Below, piece after piece: positions 6,277 through 13,708 of a DNA stretch of 16,304 bases. Source of the DNA: Alphaproteobacteria bacterium. Lineage in GTDB: Bacteria; Pseudomonadota; Alphaproteobacteria; Micropepsales; Micropepsaceae. The number at the start of each line of letters is the position of its first letter. Position 1 is the first letter of the stretch. The translations under genes and the position numbers were made by a program. The DNA is taken from contig JAICVV010000010.1 in NCBI GenBank assembly GCA_025935155.1, forward strand, positions 1-16,304, written 5' to 3'. The notes below the pieces were generated by a model. The model had not been told where the DNA came from. It made no database searches and saw only the letters and a program-made list of their open reading frames with translations.

Positions 6277-6504
6277 ATGACCAAAAAGGAAAAAATCTTT
6301 CTCGCGAAGCGCCGCCAGGCCGCGCGGCTGCCGAAGGAATTTCAGTTCAAGACGCACGAGGTGTTCATCCGGAAGGATGGTGAGGAAGCTGTCCTTTCGC
6401 CGCGCTTTGCGGACTGGTCGGACTATCTCACGCGCGCGCCCATTGCCTCGCCCGCTTTCATGGAGAACGTGGAAGAGCTGCCGATGCAGAAGCGCTCGCG
6501 TTGA
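6277..6504 (+). CDS. VapB-like (AbrB/SpoVT-fold) antitoxin without adjacent toxin
   Basis: A 75-residue protein. KRRQAARLPKEFQFKTHEVFIRKDGEEAVLSPR (about 11-43) is the swapped-hairpin AbrB/MazE-type DNA-binding fold as found in VapB antitoxins, with the typical R-x-P-K-E-F core. WSDYLTRAPIASPAFMENVE (about 47-66) is the toxin-binding tail. Such proteins normally sit just before a VapC gene. Here no PIN domain follows; the next 268 bases are palindromic repeats. It may be an orphan left after toxin loss, may act in trans, or may regulate the block. The ATG at 6277 has a poor ribosome binding site (AAAGAG about 10 bases ahead). Confidence 0.85.
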   Translation: MTKKEKIFLAKRRQAARLPKEFQFKTHEVFIRKDGEEAVLSPRFADWSDYLTRAPIASPAFMENVEELPMQKRSR

Positions 6505-6535
6505 TCTTCAAAGCCATGCTGTTACACGCCCCTCC

Positions 6536-6579
6536 ACCATGCTTCGCATGGTCCCCCTCCCCCGCTGACGCGGGGGAGG
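6536..6579. repeat. Double-hairpin REP-like element
   Basis: Two perfect hairpins lie next to each other: ACCATGC-TTC-GCATGGT (6536-6552, seven-base arms) and CCTCCCCCGC-TGAC-GCGGGGGAGG (6556-6579, ten-base arms). No T tract follows. The second stem is repeated at 7147-7168 and, in imperfect form, at 3691-3710 and 7057-7076. It closes the right side of the accessory block. It may also act as a transcript end, but its recurrence argues for a dispersed repeat. Confidence 0.75.
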
Positions 6580-6772
6580 AACCTTCGCGCGCTTCAGTGT
6601 ATTTCTTGCGCACATCCTCGCGGATGCTCTCACCCTTGCGCAAACCGCGTTGTGGTGAGGGACGAAGGCGGCACAACATCCTGATCGATAACAAATTGTC
6701 ACTCGACTTTTGCGCGGCTGCGTTGTTTTCTTAGTTTCTGAGCAGCGGGGGCATGACGAAGGAGATGCGATC
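6580..6772. other. Intergenic remainder after the REP-like element
   Basis: About 190 bases with no supported gene. The sequence after the double hairpin (for example GCGCACATCCTCGCGGATGC near 6610-6629, with a short CATCCTCGCGGATG inverted repeat) still looks like part of the dispersed element. The final bases carry the AAGGAGA ribosome binding site (6759-6765) of the next gene. Confidence 0.4.
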
Positions 6773-6976
6773 ATGCCGAATTACGAAATCTGCTATCTGA
6801 ACGGCGACGGCTCACTCGCCGGCAAATTCGCCGCAAATTGCGACACAGAAATGCAGGCGAAAGTGCTGGCACACGCCATGCGGCTCGATCACAGCCGCGG
6901 CATCGAAGTGTGGGACGGAAGCGCGCTCATCTACCGCCGCCCGGATGAAATCGACCGGCGGATCGCAGCGCCCTGA
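6773..6976 (+). CDS. Small conserved hypothetical protein
   Basis: A 67-residue soluble protein. Its pattern, YEICYLNGDGSLAG at the start, then a helix (DTEMQAKVLAHAMRL, about 26-39), then IEVWDGSALIYRRP (about 45-58), is a beta-strand, helix, strand-strand arrangement seen in short alphaproteobacterial hypothetical proteins of the DUF6894-like kind. No function is known. AAGGAGA seven bases before the ATG is a strong ribosome binding site and supports a real gene. It stands alone between two repeat elements. Confidence 0.75.
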   Translation: MPNYEICYLNGDGSLAGKFAANCDTEMQAKVLAHAMRLDHSRGIEVWDGSALIYRRPDEIDRRIAAP

Positions 6977-7056
6977 CCAATAGACGCGCGCGGTTCTCGC
7001 TTTAGCGCCCACTTGAGAGGCGGTCGAAAAATCTGGAGCGCAGCGGCGGGTTTTAT

Positions 7057-7168
7057 CCTCCCGCCTGCGGGGGAGGTGCCGAGCGTAGCGAGGCGGAGGG
7101 GGGATTTTCCCCTACCGTCTCGCATTCGCTTCGCTCATGCGAGCCACCTCCCCCGTGAACGGGGGAGG
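7057..7168. repeat. Compound palindromic repeat element
   Basis: A G+C-rich element bounded by two related hairpins: CCTCCCGC...GCGGGGGAGG (7057-7076) and CCTCCCCCG-TGAA-CGGGGGAGG (7147-7168, nine-base perfect arms). Inner parts are also symmetric, including GAGCGTAGCGAGGCGGAG and CTCGCATTCGCTTCGCTCATGCGAG around 7119-7143. The stem sequence is the same as in the element at 6536-6579. It occupies most of the 237-base gap between the small hypothetical gene and the convergent Sel1 gene. Confidence 0.75.
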
Positions 7169-7213
7169 ATATTGCTCGTTCTGTTTTGCGAAGCTGTGGT
7201 CAGTGCGAGAAGG

Positions 7214-8923
7214 TCAACCCAGAACCGGAAGGCTGTTGGCCGCCGGCGTGAGCGGCTGCTGCCTGAATACGGCGGCCGCTTTTTGAGCTGCGCCACGCTC
7301 GGAATCCTTCAGCTGGGTCGCCAGCGCTTCGGCGCGGGATTTCGATTCCGTGTCACCCTGCGCCGCGGCGATCAGGTACCATCTGTAGGCGTTCTCCAGG
7401 CTTTGCTTCACGCCCATGCCGCGTTCGTAAAGCACCGCGAGATTGAATTGCGAGTCCGCAAGGCCAAGATTGGCGGCGCGCGCAAACCATACCGCAGCCA
7501 GAGATTCGTTCTTCGGCGTGCCGGAGCCTTCGGCGAACGCCACCGCGAGATTGTGCATGGCCTTGCGATTGCCTTGCGCGGCGGCGAGCCCGTACCAGTG
7601 CGTGGCGAGTTGGGCATCGGCGGGAACGCCGCGGCCGCGTTCATACAGGGTACCCAAGCGATATTGCGCCAGCGGCTCGCCCTGCTGCGCCGCGCGCGCC
7701 AGCCAGCGCGCGGCTTCCGCTTCGTTCACCTGTGTCCCGTTGCCTTCGAGATATTTCGCGCCGAGCAGCAACTGGGCGCGGGGATTGCCCGCATTCGCGA
7801 GCGCGACGATGCGTTGCTCAGGCGAACTCGGCGCGGCCGCAGAAACGGCAACGGCCGCGGCTCCGGCCGGTGGTGCCGCAGCCGTGTTTGAGGATGGCAT
7901 CGCGCCAACCGAAGCAGAAGGCAGCACGGCAGCAACATCGGCTTTGATCGTCGCCGTAATCTGCGCAGGCGGCGATCCGCCGTGACGCTCTGCCGTTGCA
8001 GCGGTCCTTCGATATGGCGCCGCCGCCGATGCGGAATGGAGTTGGCTGACCGGGCCGGCGGGAACGGCGTGCGCCGTCGAACTTTTGCCGCCTGTTAGCG
8101 CAACGCCACCGAATGCTGCCATGGCAGTTACGGCAAAAACAGACGCTATGGCAGCGGCTCGCTTGGGATAAAACCAGGCTGACAAAGCTTCGCCATTTTC
8201 AGCGGCGGTGCTTTTTCCCTCCGTCTCAGCCGCATTTGCGGCAAGGCGCGCCGCGCCCAGGAAGGACGTTGGCTTTTCCAGAAACCCTTCCGAGGCTGCA
8301 AACGCTTCGCCGACCGAGGCTGATGAAGGGGCATCGTGACTTGCAGTGGATGGCGAGTTGCCAGATTCGTCAGCTGAGGCCGCCGCGGATGTGGTGGGGC
8401 CGCTCGACACAGACTGCGGACCGGAAACCGCTTCAACACGTGCAGCGAGCTCGCGCAAACTTTGTTCAATATGGCCGATAGCCGACGCATTGGCGCGTTC
8501 TGTCTGTTCGAGCCGGCTGACGATGCCGGACAGGCGCTGTTCGATATTATCCAGCCGCCGATCGGATTTGTTCGCTGCTTCCGTAATGTCCTCTGCGGCG
8601 CGCGACAGGCCCTGGTGCAGTGCCTTTACCGCTTCGCGCATCGAGCCTGTCTGAACTTGCTGTTCGACGCGAGACAGCCGCTCGGCAAACGCATTCACCT
8701 GCACGCCAATTTGCGCCACCGATTCTGCGGCGGCCATCGAATCTTCCGGAATGCCGGCCGGCGCATTGCCTGCACTGCCATTCACCGCGTCGGGAAATCC
8801 ACCGACAATCTGGCGAGTCATCCACTCGCCGAGGGACAATCCCTCGCGGCGGGCGGCGGCACGGACTGCCTCCCTGGTTTCCGGTGGAATGCCGGCGACA
8901 TTCCAGGGGAGTTCAGGCTGCAT
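7214..8923 (-). CDS. Coiled-coil, membrane-anchored Sel1-repeat protein, PodJ-like
   Basis: A 569-residue protein. An N-terminal segment, WNVAGIPPETREAVRAAARREGLSLGEWM (7-35), resembles the ribbon-helix-like start of PodJ-like polarity proteins. A coiled coil follows (about 65-165, rich in Glu/Arg/Gln heptads), then a low-complexity Ser/Ala linker, a single membrane helix at about 255-277 (AAAIASVFAVTAMAAFGGVAL), and a Pro/Ala-rich periplasmic linker. Four Sel1 repeats at about 378-523 complete the protein (YLEGNGT, YERGRGV, FAEGSGT and YERGMGV each mark one). The order coiled coil, membrane helix, Sel1 is that of Caulobacter PodJ, which organises a cell pole, but this protein is shorter and lacks an obvious peptidoglycan-binding domain. 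A similar role here is inference. Confidence 0.85.
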   Translation of the reverse strand: MQPELPWNVAGIPPETREAVRAAARREGLSLGEWMTRQIVGGFPDAVNGSAGNAPAGIPEDSMAAAESVAQIGVQVNAFAERLSRVEQQVQTGSMREAVKALHQGLSRAAEDITEAANKSDRRLDNIEQRLSGIVSRLEQTERANASAIGHIEQSLRELAARVEAVSGPQSVSSGPTTSAAASADESGNSPSTASHDAPSSASVGEAFAASEGFLEKPTSFLGAARLAANAAETEGKSTAAENGEALSAWFYPKRAAAIASVFAVTAMAAFGGVALTGGKSSTAHAVPAGPVSQLHSASAAAPYRRTAATAERHGGSPPAQITATIKADVAAVLPSASVGAMPSSNTAAAPPAGAAAVAVSAAAPSSPEQRIVALANAGNPRAQLLLGAKYLEGNGTQVNEAEAARWLARAAQQGEPLAQYRLGTLYERGRGVPADAQLATHWYGLAAAQGNRKAMHNLAVAFAEGSGTPKNESLAAVWFARAANLGLADSQFNLAVLYERGMGVKQSLENAYRWYLIAAAQGDTESKSRAEALATQLKDSERGAAQKAAAVFRQQPLTPAANSLPVLG

Positions 8924-8981
8924 TTCAACTCATGGCCACGGGTCCGCGGACACATGGTTGACGAAGATGGTTAAAGCCGCG

Positions 8982-9317
8982 TTAGCGGGAGCTTACGCCG
9001 GCTTTCGCCAGCTCGCGGCCGAGCCGGCCGGTGAGCCACGCGAACGCCATCCGGTAATCGGAAATCAGCGACCACAAGGGATAGGTGAAGGTTGCCGGAC
9101 GGTTGTGCTCCACGAAAAAGTGCGCCACCCAGGCAGGGCCGTAGCCGCCCAGCAACGCACCAGGCACAAACCACAGATTTCCCGTCCAGATCAGAGCGAT
9201 CAGGCAGGCTGTCGCCATACTGGTGCCGAACAAATGAATCGCGCGGGTGGCCGGCGCGGAATGCTCCCGCAAATAATAGGGCCAGAATTCGCGATAGGTG
9301 GCGATCCGTCCGGTCAT
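8982..9317 (-). CDS. DUF962/Mpo1-like membrane protein
   Basis: A 111-residue protein with two to three membrane segments (about 26-45, 47-66 and the 79-93 region). Four histidines sit where the family has them: His19 in LREHSAPATRAIH, His28, and His66 and His71 in WVAHFFVEHNRPATF. HNRPA is the family signature. Yeast Mpo1 (DUF962) is an Fe2+-dependent dioxygenase that shortens 2-hydroxy fatty acids from phytosphingosine; bacterial members are uncharacterised, so the reaction is inferred. The ATG at 9317 is 13 bases after the CAP gene stop and keeps the family's usual length; the longer frame from 9371 would overlap that gene. It probably shares the CAP gene's transcript. Confidence 0.87.
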   Translation of the reverse strand: MTGRIATYREFWPYYLREHSAPATRAIHLFGTSMATACLIALIWTGNLWFVPGALLGGYGPAWVAHFFVEHNRPATFTYPLWSLISDYRMAFAWLTGRLGRELAKAGVSSR

Positions 9318-9330
9318 CGCTCTACGGCCT

Positions 9331-9885
9331 TTACCGTTTGCTTGCGGGCAACGATGCCAAATCCGTCGCAAACAGCTCCGTCACGTACACCGTGTTGCCG
9401 TTCACGGCCGCGCCGATTCCGGTTCGCAGGTAGGCGGGATCGGCGAGATTTTCCCGATGGTTCTTGCTCGCCATCCAGATGTCCACCACGCGGTGCGCGA
9501 AGATTTCCACATCCACGCCGTACTTCGAATAATAGGGCTGCGCGGCGATGTTCTCGCCCAAAAGGCCCGCGAAACCCGCATCTTCGTCCATCATGATGTT
9601 GGCTGAGGTGCGGCCATCCGGTGCTGCGTGCGCCATGTAACTGCGCACGGCCATGTCTGCGCTCTTCTCGCGCGCCACGCCGACGAGTTCGGAATCGAGC
9701 GCGAGTTGCGCTGTCTGCGGATCGAGTTTGTGGCGCTCCTGTTCAACCAGTTCGTAAATGCGGCGTTCAAGCGCCGGCATCAATGTTTTGGGATCGGGCG
9801 GCAGAGAGGGTGCGACCGGCACCGCTTGTTGATGCGCGCAGCTTGCGAAAAAAAGAAGAGGCAAGAAGACCACCGCGCGCCGCAT
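9331..9885 (-). CDS. CAP-domain (SCP/YkwD-type) lipoprotein
   Basis: A 184-residue protein. The N terminus MRRAVVFLPLLFFASC is a lipoprotein signal with Cys16 as the lipidated residue. The CAP domain spans about 40-180 and shows MAHAAPDGRT (His86), LLGENIA (Glu111), and WMASKNHRENLADPAYLRTGIG (His143 at 137-158), the classical cavity residues and the HREN-L-x-P motif. Bacterial CAP proteins are extracytoplasmic and mostly of unknown role. The frame stays open upstream to 10104, but the ATG at 9885 gives the signal peptide directly and is preferred. Confidence 0.92.
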   Translation of the reverse strand: MRRAVVFLPLLFFASCAHQQAVPVAPSLPPDPKTLMPALERRIYELVEQERHKLDPQTAQLALDSELVGVAREKSADMAVRSYMAHAAPDGRTSANIMMDEDAGFAGLLGENIAAQPYYSKYGVDVEIFAHRVVDIWMASKNHRENLADPAYLRTGIGAAVNGNTVYVTELFATDLASLPASKR

Positions 9886-10076
9886 GACTCGCTGCGCAAT
9901 TTCAAACCGGCTGGCAGACCCGATGCCGCCGCTATCACGTTCAGTACCCGGTGCGAAATACCCATGTCGTCCATGCAACAGCGCACCTGCGCGGCAAACG
10001 CTTCGGATTTCGCCTGGGCGAAGCTGGCGCACCGCGGAGGATGGCGGAAGCGACAGACGGTTGAGAACAGCGGCCG

Positions 10077-10334
10077 TCAGATGAATGCGCCGTGGTCCAG
10101 CCATTCGGGCGCGGCACGCTGGCGCGAGCGGTGGGTGATCATCTTCTCATGCAGGTGGCTGACAGTGGAGCTGCCGGTTTTCACGCAGCAAAAAGGGAAA
10201 ATGCCGTGCAGCAGACACGCCGCACCGGCCAGCACCATGCGCCAGCCGAAGGAGAAGGCCGAAGCCATGTGTTGCAGGTAGGTTTCGCCAACGGATTGCG
10301 GATGCTCCACAAAAAGCCTGCGAACCGTGCCCAT
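10077..10334 (-). CDS. DUF6356-family small membrane protein
   Basis: An 85-residue protein. LFVEHPQSVGETYLQHMASAFSFGWRM (about 7-33) followed by the hydrophobic stretch LAGAACLLHGIFPFCC (35-50) and a GSSTVSHLHEKMITHR tail is the characteristic pattern of DUF6356 (HP-x-S-V-G-E-x-Y, then H-x-x-F-P-F). The function is unknown; the middle segment is probably membrane-inserted. AGGAGA seven bases before the ATG at 10334 fixes the start, although the frame begins further upstream. The neighbouring CAP gene starts 191 bases downstream of this stop. Confidence 0.9.
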   Translation of the reverse strand: MGTVRRLFVEHPQSVGETYLQHMASAFSFGWRMVLAGAACLLHGIFPFCCVKTGSSTVSHLHEKMITHRSRQRAAPEWLDHGAFI

Positions 10335-10420
10335 GGCGAATCTCCTGTTCCCGCTCCGAGAATGAACCGCGAAGGTGGACAAATCACTATCGATTTTTGT
10401 CGCAATCCCGCGGGAATGGG

Positions 10421-11662
10421 TCAGTGCGCCGGAGGTGGCGCGGCGGCCGGGGCCGGAGCGGAGCCACCCTTGATCTGCGCATAAATCCCCCAGAGGTGGG
10501 CCACCTTGTTCATCGCCGGACTGCCGGAAACGGAAGCGAATGCCTGCTGCGCCTCAGCGAATTTGTCCTGCCGTGCGAGCGACATGCCAAGCAGCATCTG
10601 TGCCTGCCCCGGATACTTGGCTCCGCCTTTTGAGATCGCCTCGCGAGCCAAGGCCTCCGCGTCGGCAAACCGGCCGTAGCCATAGAGAGCTTCCGCGACG
10701 TTCAAGGCTGTCTGCCCGCCAGCTTTGCGTGCTGCCGCAATTTCTGCTGCCAGCGATCCCTGCTCTTTGGCGGAGTTCGCCTTCGCGCTGTTCAGGTCGG
10801 CCCCGCCGATTCCAGCCGACTGCAGAATGGAAACTGCATCGCCATAGTAGCGGAGTTGGTTGGCGAGCTTGCCCGCCAATCCTGCCTCGTTTGCCTTGAG
10901 CGCATGGGTGACAAAGCTGAGCCGGTAAAGGTCCATCGCAATAGGATCGTTCATGCCCTTGGCGGTAAAGGCGACGCTGATCAGCTGCCCCCAGTCCGCC
11001 GGCGAATTGGACTGCATAACAAGCGACTCAAGCGTTTGCTCGGCCGCAGCGGGGTTGGATTGCGCCTGGGAATTCATCACCAGCTTCAGCGCGTTTTCAT
11101 CCGGCTGTTTGCCCGCCGCTTTGGCGGCCGCAATGGATTTTTGCGCGTACTCTGTCGCGTGCGCGGTATCCTTGAGGTTGTAGTAGGCGATTGCCACCGA
11201 CACATCCATGGCATCGTCCATCTTGTTCATAGGTTCGAGAACTTTGCTGTACGCGATCACCTTTTGCCAATGTTGTGCGTTCGACGCGAGCAGCAGCGCA
11301 TTGTGGTATAGCTCGGCACGATCGTCGGGATCCATGTCGGCATTTGCCGGAGAATCGGCTGCTGCCTCGAGCGCTGCGGTCGCAGTAGCCATGTCCTTGA
11401 GGTTGATCGCGGCCTGACCGAGCAAAACGTTGATCTCAAGATCGTCGAACGGCGTCCGGCTGGCGACCGCCTGGGCGGCGCGCGCCTGGGTAATCGCCTC
11501 CTGCCAATTGCCCGCCTGCGCCGCTTTGACTGCGGCGGAGAAGGGGGCGGCAACCTCTTTGCTGATCTTGGGACCGGAGGCCGCCCAGGCCGTGGATGCC
11601 AGTAGAGCACATATGAAGAGGCCCTTGATGGTAAGCTTGGCAGGACGCGTCCATTTGCTCAT
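10421..11662 (-). CDS. Exported TPR-repeat protein
   Basis: A 413-residue protein with a signal peptide (about 1-28: KLTIKGLFICALLASTAWAA). The mature chain is a helical-repeat array with TPR-like units (AVKAAQAGNWQEAITQARAA, LLGQAAINLKDMATATAALEAA, ALYGYGRFADAEALAREAI, LLGMSLARQDKFAEAQQAF) and a Pro/Ala-rich tail that starts after about residue 395. It probably scaffolds protein contacts in the periplasm, but no partner can be named. The ATG at 11662 has GGGGAGA directly ahead; the ATG at 11674 lacks a ribosome binding site. Confidence 0.85.
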   Translation of the reverse strand: MSKWTRPAKLTIKGLFICALLASTAWAASGPKISKEVAAPFSAAVKAAQAGNWQEAITQARAAQAVASRTPFDDLEINVLLGQAAINLKDMATATAALEAAADSPANADMDPDDRAELYHNALLLASNAQHWQKVIAYSKVLEPMNKMDDAMDVSVAIAYYNLKDTAHATEYAQKSIAAAKAAGKQPDENALKLVMNSQAQSNPAAAEQTLESLVMQSNSPADWGQLISVAFTAKGMNDPIAMDLYRLSFVTHALKANEAGLAGKLANQLRYYGDAVSILQSAGIGGADLNSAKANSAKEQGSLAAEIAAARKAGGQTALNVAEALYGYGRFADAEALAREAISKGGAKYPGQAQMLLGMSLARQDKFAEAQQAFASVSGSPAMNKVAHLWGIYAQIKGGSAPAPAAAPPPAH

Positions 11663-11882
11663 GTTTCTCCCCATCGTGCTAAATCCGTTGTATCCCGCCC
11701 ACCGCTGGACGCGTGTAAAAAAAATGCTGCCCTCAGTCTAGTGTCGGGCACCCGCCTTTTCCAACAGGCAGCCAAATAACGCCCCGCCCCCGAATGGAGG
11801 TACGCCCCATGCCCGCCGCAGTTGCGATTGCGAGCCGGAGCGTGTCTTATTGCATTCGCGACTCGCAAAAAGGGGGATGCAC

Positions 11883-12305
11883 ATGGCAGCGCGCAAGAGC
11901 GGATCGAAAACGAAAAGCAAGGGCCGGAAGACAGCCGCAAGGGGGCGTTCTGCATCGGCCGCGAAATCGAAATCCCGAACCTCGAAGAAAAAGCGCGGCG
12001 GCCGCACGGCAACGCGAACAGCAGGTTCGAAAACCGGCGCGGGACGTAAGACCTCAGGCCGCGGTTCGAAGACCAGGAAGGCGGCCTCAACGACAAGGAG
12101 TACGTTGAGCCGTGTGGCCAAGGTAGCCTCCAATGTCGCGGAGGTCGCATCGGGAGTTGCGGTGGTGGCAACGGGAGTCGTCCGGCAATTGTCCGGCGGC
12201 GGCCGCTCCGGTGCGGCCACGGGACGCCGGCGTGGCGCGCGTTCGAGCGACGCCGGTCCAGGAACTGCCAGCAGTCAGTCTTCTTCGGAAGCCTCAGAGA
12301 CTTAG
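11883..12305 (+). CDS. Small, highly basic, histone H1-tail-like protein
   Basis: A 140-residue protein. Residues 1-72 are almost only Lys, Arg, Ser, Thr, Ala and Gly (KSGSKTKSKGRK, KSKSRTSKKKRGG), like the tail of histone H1 or bacterial Hc1/Hc2-type proteins, and would bind DNA or RNA without sequence preference. A short hydrophobic helix follows (LSRVAKVASNVAEVASGVAVV, about 75-95), then a Ser/Gly-rich, acidic end. The ATG at 11883 follows a GGGGG run by six bases; the ATG at 11850 lacks one. It runs toward the leftward HExxE gene. I know no characterised homologue; a nucleoid role is inference from composition. Confidence 0.7.
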   Translation: MAARKSGSKTKSKGRKTAARGRSASAAKSKSRTSKKKRGGRTATRTAGSKTGAGRKTSGRGSKTRKAASTTRSTLSRVAKVASNVAEVASGVAVVATGVVRQLSGGGRSGAATGRRRGARSSDAGPGTASSQSSSEASET

Positions 12306-12358
12306 GTCTTTCGGCTTTCAGCTTTTTCCTGCCGGACCACGCTTCCGCCGATATCTGC

Positions 12359-12388
12359 AAAAAACAAGGGGCCCCGAAGGGCCCCTTG
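12359..12388 (-). terminator. Intrinsic terminator of the leftward HExxE gene
   Basis: CAAGGGGCCC (12365-12374) and GGGCCCCTTG (12379-12388) form a perfect ten-base stem. Read leftward, the loop is TTCG (a stable UUCG tetraloop) and the stem is followed by six T (12364-12359). It lies 22 bases after the stop codon of the leftward gene. The rightward basic-protein gene ends 53 bases before it and may also stop there, but has no T tract in that direction. Confidence 0.85.
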
Positions 12389-12410
12389 CCATCTTATGCG
12401 AGTGAAAACT

Positions 12411-13526
12411 TTACTGCCCCGGGCAGTAGTTTGCCTCAAGCTGGTTGAAGCTCTTGAGCTTGCCCACCGAGTTAGAGTCCGGCATGCCGAAGTACGGCGT
12501 GTAGACAAGGTCTTGCAGATTGTAGGTAAAGCCGTGATCCTTGTACGGGAAGCCGCCGAAATTCGCGCGGCCTTCCAGCGGATCGCCGACTTCAAGCCAG
12601 CTGTTGTCCTGGCAGCCCACAACATTGTTCCCGGGGAACGGATCGTCCATCCACTCGCCGATTTCGTGCGATGCGGCGGAAACGTCCTGCGAGAACGAAC
12701 CGGCTTCCGTCACCAGCGTGGTGTAGCCGTAGCTCTGCGAGGTTGGCGAACTGCCCGTGCTGTAATGATAACCGCCGATGCAGCAGCCGCCGGAGGTCAG
12801 GAAGATGTTGTGCGAGATGAAGAACACAAACTGATCGGGCGTGACCGCGGCGTGATTCTGGATGTAGGTGTTGATCTGGCTGTCCATGGCGCCGAAGCCG
12901 TAGGTGCCGATCTTCTGGCTGCCGAACGGGTTCGTTTCAACCACACCCTGCCCGGCCTGAACCTTAATCTTCAGCGGCTTCAGGACGGTCGGGCTGCCCA
13001 GCACAACATGGTAGTTCGATTCGTTCTGGACGTTGTTTCCATAGAACGTGCCGCGCTGGAATGCGTCTATATACTGGCTGTTGCCGAAATCGACGCCGCC
13101 GGACTTGAAGTCGATGTCCGTGTTGATGAGCGGCGAGTTGAGAAAGTTCTGAAGAACCGTTTCGCCGTCGGAGTACGTATCCTTCTTCGGGTTGAACTTC
13201 ATTTTATTGAACGAAGGATATGTGAAAATCACCGGCACGACTTCGAACGGAATCGTCGTGTTGGTGTTGGTGTTGGTCGGGTCTGTCCCGATCATGACGA
13301 AGGTGCGCTTCGAGTTGTGATGATCTGTGAAGCTGCCGTTCCACGAGGTGATCGCGGCCCCGGGTTTGCGAGCTTTCACAATCCGGTCGGTTACTGCGTG
13401 ATAGGCTTGCCGCCCCGGAAATTTGTCGAGGATCGGCCGCACAGACTCGCCGGCCGACGCAGAAAAGGCGGTCAACGCCGCCACGGAGGTCGCAAGCAGT
13501 GCCAGCGACGCCAAACGCGTTTTCAT
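12411..13526 (-). CDS. Secreted protein with HExxE motif, putative metallopeptidase-like
   Basis: A 371-residue protein with a Sec signal peptide (1-25, ending FSASA). The mature chain is Asn/Gly/Ser-rich, as in extracellular proteins. SHEIGEWMDDPFPG (286-299) contains HEIGE (287-291), and LEVGDPLEG follows at 311-319. The order HE-x-x-E...DP...E-x-GD resembles plant exordium/phi-1 proteins and zincin-like metalloproteases, where the third metal ligand lies downstream. Four cysteines (248, 249, 305 and 368) may form disulfides. Catalysis is not proven, because HExxE is not the HExxH of most zincins. The ATG at 13526 follows GAGGGA by about nine bases. The gene is followed by its own terminator. 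Confidence 0.75.
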   Translation of the reverse strand: MKTRLASLALLATSVAALTAFSASAGESVRPILDKFPGRQAYHAVTDRIVKARKPGAAITSWNGSFTDHHNSKRTFVMIGTDPTNTNTNTTIPFEVVPVIFTYPSFNKMKFNPKKDTYSDGETVLQNFLNSPLINTDIDFKSGGVDFGNSQYIDAFQRGTFYGNNVQNESNYHVVLGSPTVLKPLKIKVQAGQGVVETNPFGSQKIGTYGFGAMDSQINTYIQNHAAVTPDQFVFFISHNIFLTSGGCCIGGYHYSTGSSPTSQSYGYTTLVTEAGSFSQDVSAASHEIGEWMDDPFPGNNVVGCQDNSWLEVGDPLEGRANFGGFPYKDHGFTYNLQDLVYTPYFGMPDSNSVGKLKSFNQLEANYCPGQ

Positions 13527-13708
13527 TCGGAATTTCCCTCAGTTTCGGTTGGATGATCGGCCGTTGGCCGATGATGGACACCCCATCTGCGCCGAAACAT
13601 ACTCCGGATGAATTCATTAATCCAGCCTATAGAAATGCAATCGTGCCCGCGCTTTCGACACAAAATTGCGCCGCACGCGAAATGACCGGGACTGCAGCCG
13701 GCGTGAGG

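Noticed and set aside
3619..7168. CRISPR array formed by the repeated CTCCCCC stems
   Set aside because: The copies are few, irregularly spaced, separated by genes and differ in internal sequence. No cas gene is present.
7013..7891. Rightward 292-residue frame starting in the repeat element
   Set aside because: It is antisense to the Sel1-repeat gene, starts inside palindromic repeats and has Arg-rich composition typical of shadow frames.
9780..10080. Leftward second frame upstream of and overlapping the CAP gene start
   Set aside because: A stretch (AFAAQVRCCMDDMGISHRV) looks somewhat protein-like, so a degraded gene is conceivable. There is no good start, and the frame runs into the CAP gene in another phase, so it is not supported.
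13258..13280. GGTGTT microsatellite in the HExxE gene
   Set aside because: Only about three and a half units, encoding Asn-Thr repeats in frame. It is too short to suggest phase variation.
12396..13556. Rightward 386-residue frame opposite the HExxE protein
   Set aside because: The leftward frame has a signal peptide, a ribosome binding site and a terminator. The rightward frame has none of these.
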